Assembly (NCBI GenBank): GCA_025934595.1
Contig: JAICXU010000155.1
Span: 1-7,142 of the forward strand
DNA length: 7,142 bases
From: Polyangiaceae bacterium
Lineage (GTDB): Bacteria > Myxococcota_A > Polyangia > Polyangiales > Polyangiaceae
Direction: 5' to 3'
The notes beneath the pieces are model-generated. The model ran no database searches. It worked only from the letters and a program-made list of their open reading frames with translations, and was not told the origin of the DNA. The translations under genes were made by a program, and so were the position numbers. This document shows positions 5,027 through 7,142 of this stretch, piece after piece (within the stretch, counting starts at the first letter, position 1; every line of letters begins with the position of its first letter).

Positions 5027-7138
5027 TTATGGTCCGCGTTTTTCGATGGCGTCAAGAAGCGGCCGCACGCTCGATTCCGAAAGCAAGAACGTGGCATCGA
5101 CGCCGTCCTCGCGCGCGAAATATTGGTCGCCGCTCTTCGCGCCGAGCTCGAAGCGCAGGGCACGCGCACCCGAGCCTGCGTTCGTGCGAACGCGCACGGC
5201 GAGCGTCGGTTTGGCGAAGCCCTCGTTCGCGAGCGGCGCTCCGACGTGAACCGCGCGATCGGCGCGCAGCGCGCCCAGGGCCGCAATGACCGCTTCGCCG
5301 GTTCCCCCGTCGCCGGTCTCCGCCGCCGTGAATCGCGCCGCCTGCGAGCCCTTCGAAACCTCGACGTCGGCGATCGAATCGACATCGACGAAGAAGACGG
5401 AGCGGTCGACGAGGAGCGTCTTCACGAGATCGAAGAGCGCACGAGACACCGTAAAAACAGCTGGATCGTCGTTCGCGCGCGCGAAGACGTCGCCGTCGGA
5501 TGCGTCGCCGCCGAAACGCAATGTCACGTGCGAGAGACCCGCGTCGCCACCGACATCGAGCGCGATCGAGCACGCGTGATCGAACCCGAACGATCCGTCG
5601 TCGGCTCCCATCCACGATGTCGCCCGCGCGCGCTCCACCGCCTCCGCGACCGCGATCGCATTGCCGTCGTCGACCGGCATTTTCTTGGCTCCCACCGTCA
5701 ACGCGAAAGCTCCTGAAGGAGTGCGCGCGACTTCTTGGGTGATGCCCGCGCAATCGCTCTTCATGTGGACGACGGTGGCGGCCTCGATCGGCAGAGACCA
5801 CACCGCCGCTCCGCGAAACGCGTCGCCTTGGGGCTTCAGGCGATGGGCATACCACGCGGGCATCGTGAGATACGCGCCGTCGGCGAGCCGATGCACGACA
5901 TTGCCGGACGCCTCGATGGTCTCGACGACGTTCGTCTCCGCGCGCGTGATCGTCGCGCGAATCGTCGGTGAAAATCCGGACGGTGGCGCGGAGAGGAGAT
6001 CGCCTTGCGCCGTCACGAGCGCTTTGACGAGGCCCGTCGCCATGTCGCCGGGCTCGCCGTCGAGGTCGCGATCGGCCGGCGCTCGCTCGTGCCATCCATT
6101 TCCTTTTCGCGCGAGCTCCACTCTCGTTCCGGCAGCGAGATCCGTGAGCACGACCTCGAGCGCTTCTTCGGTGATCGCCGCGAACGGATGTCGATCGACG
6201 AGCTCGTCCACGGGTGTCGCCATTCCCGTGAGCACGCTCGCCGGCACGCACGTCACGAGCCGCGTGGGCTCGCGGCGCTCGAGCACGACGTCGGCGGGCG
6301 CGCTTTCACAGGCGCCTCCGAGCACCAAGAGCGCATGCGCGAGCGACGTGTTCGTGGGCGTCATGCCGATCGTGAATGCGGTCTTCTGGAGAGCGCGTGC
6401 CGCCTCGTCTGCTTTCGGAAACGCCTCGGCGCGCATGTCGGCGAGAGCTCCCCACACCTTGTCGAGCGCGGTGCGAGAAACGCGAAGGCCCTGGAATTTT
6501 GCGGTCGGCGCGACGAATTTGAAGCTGACGTCGTCGACGCGCGCGATGCTCCACGACTCGGGGCCCGTCACGTCTAGCCGCGAGAGATCGATCGAAAGAA
6601 GCGGCACGACGCTGCGATCGCGATAAGCGTCCGAAGGCTTGAGCAGCTCGGCGACGAGCTCGCGCGCGATCACGAACGTGCCCTCTCCGTCGATCCGAAA
6701 ATACGCGCCGCCGTCTGGAGGCGAGGCCGGACCTCCGAGCTCGAACCGATAGGACAGGCCCTGCATGGCAAGCGTGCCCGCGAGACGCGGCGGATCGAAT
6801 CCAGTGCCGCCGCTCGTGACCTTGCGCGCGTAACTGGCGTACTCGAGGGTGCTGAGAAGTCGGTCGATCGCGATCGAATCGCCTTTTTCTCCAGCGGGCA
6901 GCGTCATGTTCCACGTGCGCTCCCCGGCGTCGTCATTCGTCGCTTCGAAACGCATCTTGTCCGTGCCGTGCTCGATCTCGAGCATCGTCATCGCGTCTTT
7001 ACGAAACGCGGGAAAAACGAGATGTGCGCGACGCTCTCGCTCGAGGTCGCTCACCTTGTTGCGATCGGCGAGATACGCATACGCGGTCACGGCAATCGCG
7101 ACCGCGATGACGACGATCGATAGAGCGTGCCGCCGCAT
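5027..7138 (-). CDS. DUF4340-like membrane-anchored periplasmic protein with four internal repeats
   Basis: The 703-aa protein starts with a short basic end and one hydrophobic segment (about 5-23), followed by a large soluble part. It is therefore probably anchored in the inner membrane with the bulk outside the cytoplasm. It resembles DUF4340 proteins, often encoded beside gliding/GldG-like ABC transporter genes; that match is from pattern memory and the function is unknown. A recurring unit is visible at 146-190, 413-458, 551-594 and 672-698: a beta strand with YF or F plus R/E/D, a strand ending V/L-[ST], a helix with LL, then often DRSV and a strand. Compare YRDRSVVPLLSIDLSRLDV (172-190) with LVDRSVFFVDVDSIADVEV (576-594). 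The last copy is cut short at the C-terminus. Four cysteines (277, 297, 463, 523) could form disulfides. The ATG lies four bases from the window edge, so an earlier start cannot be excluded. It leads the apparent operon with dam seven bases behind. Confidence 0.8.
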   Translation of the reverse strand: MRRHALSIVVIAVAIAVTAYAYLADRNKVSDLERERRAHLVFPAFRKDAMTMLEIEHGTDKMRFEATNDDAGERTWNMTLPAGEKGDSIAIDRLLSTLEYASYARKVTSGGTGFDPPRLAGTLAMQGLSYRFELGGPASPPDGGAYFRIDGEGTFVIARELVAELLKPSDAYRDRSVVPLLSIDLSRLDVTGPESWSIARVDDVSFKFVAPTAKFQGLRVSRTALDKVWGALADMRAEAFPKADEAARALQKTAFTIGMTPTNTSLAHALLVLGGACESAPADVVLERREPTRLVTCVPASVLTGMATPVDELVDRHPFAAITEEALEVVLTDLAAGTRVELARKGNGWHERAPADRDLDGEPGDMATGLVKALVTAQGDLLSAPPSGFSPTIRATITRAETNVVETIEASGNVVHRLADGAYLTMPAWYAHRLKPQGDAFRGAAVWSLPIEAATVVHMKSDCAGITQEVARTPSGAFALTVGAKKMPVDDGNAIAVAEAVERARATSWMGADDGSFGFDHACSIALDVGGDAGLSHVTLRFGGDASDGDVFARANDDPAVFTVSRALFDLVKTLLVDRSVFFVDVDSIADVEVSKGSQAARFTAAETGDGGTGEAVIAALGALRADRAVHVGAPLANEGFAKPTLAVRVRTNAGSGARALRFELGAKSGDQYFAREDGVDATFLLSESSVRPLLDAIEKRGP

Positions 7139-7142
7139 GCGC

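Noticed and set aside
4072..5289. Long plus-strand open frame of 405 codons opposite dam
   Set aside because: It runs antisense to dam, 5-FCL and the DUF4340-like gene, is rich in Arg/Ala, has no recognisable domain or ribosome binding site, and is what high-GC codon bias produces in a shadow frame.
5020..5385. Upstream extension of the dam frame by about 120 codons
   Set aside because: It overlaps the DUF4340-like coding sequence and is Arg/Ser/Ala-rich. The conserved Dam N-terminus begins at FLKWAGGK, right after GTG 5019.
6044..6073. DRDLDGEPGD in the DUF4340-like protein (residues 356-365) as an EF-hand or dockerin calcium loop
   Set aside because: The DxDxDG start is suggestive, but there is no acidic residue at loop position 12 and no flanking helix pattern or second copy.

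Overview
This 7.1 kb window is a compact, high-GC bacterial chromosome segment with about 97% coding density. Organism assignment is inference. The strong G/C third-position bias, an RNase Y next to a 5-formyltetrahydrofolate cyclo-ligase, and a large membrane-anchored DUF4340-type protein together suggest a delta-proteobacterial relative, most plausibly Myxococcota (Polyangia-like). No rRNA, tRNA, CRISPR array, insertion sequence, integrase or phage gene was seen.

Left part (1-1735). A minus-strand pair encodes a MarR-family regulator (545-1090) and a ClC-type chloride channel/transporter (558 down to the window edge, truncated). Their ends overlap by 14 nt, and the channel's strong ribosome binding site lies inside the regulator's last codons. 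A plausible sigma-70 promoter and a perfect 14-bp palindrome sit at the regulator's start codon, as expected for autoregulation. A Fur-family metal-dependent repressor (1262-1735, plus strand) is transcribed divergently, across a 171-bp spacer.

Right part (1772-7138). Four genes lie head to tail on the minus strand with gaps or overlaps of 15 nt or less. In transcription order they are a 703-aa membrane-anchored DUF4340-like protein, a Dam-type adenine methyltransferase, 5-formyltetrahydrofolate cyclo-ligase, and ribonuclease Y. They look like one operon mixing a cell-envelope protein, DNA methylation, folate salvage and mRNA turnover. The last gene converges on fur with a 36-bp gap.

All the main genes belong to known families, and I see no clearly new multi-gene system. 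The points most worth a second look are a fourfold internal repeat in the DUF4340-like protein, a methyltransferase with no restriction partner in a GATC-rich region (about 79 sites by hand count), and a GATC at the exact centre of the MarR start-codon palindrome.
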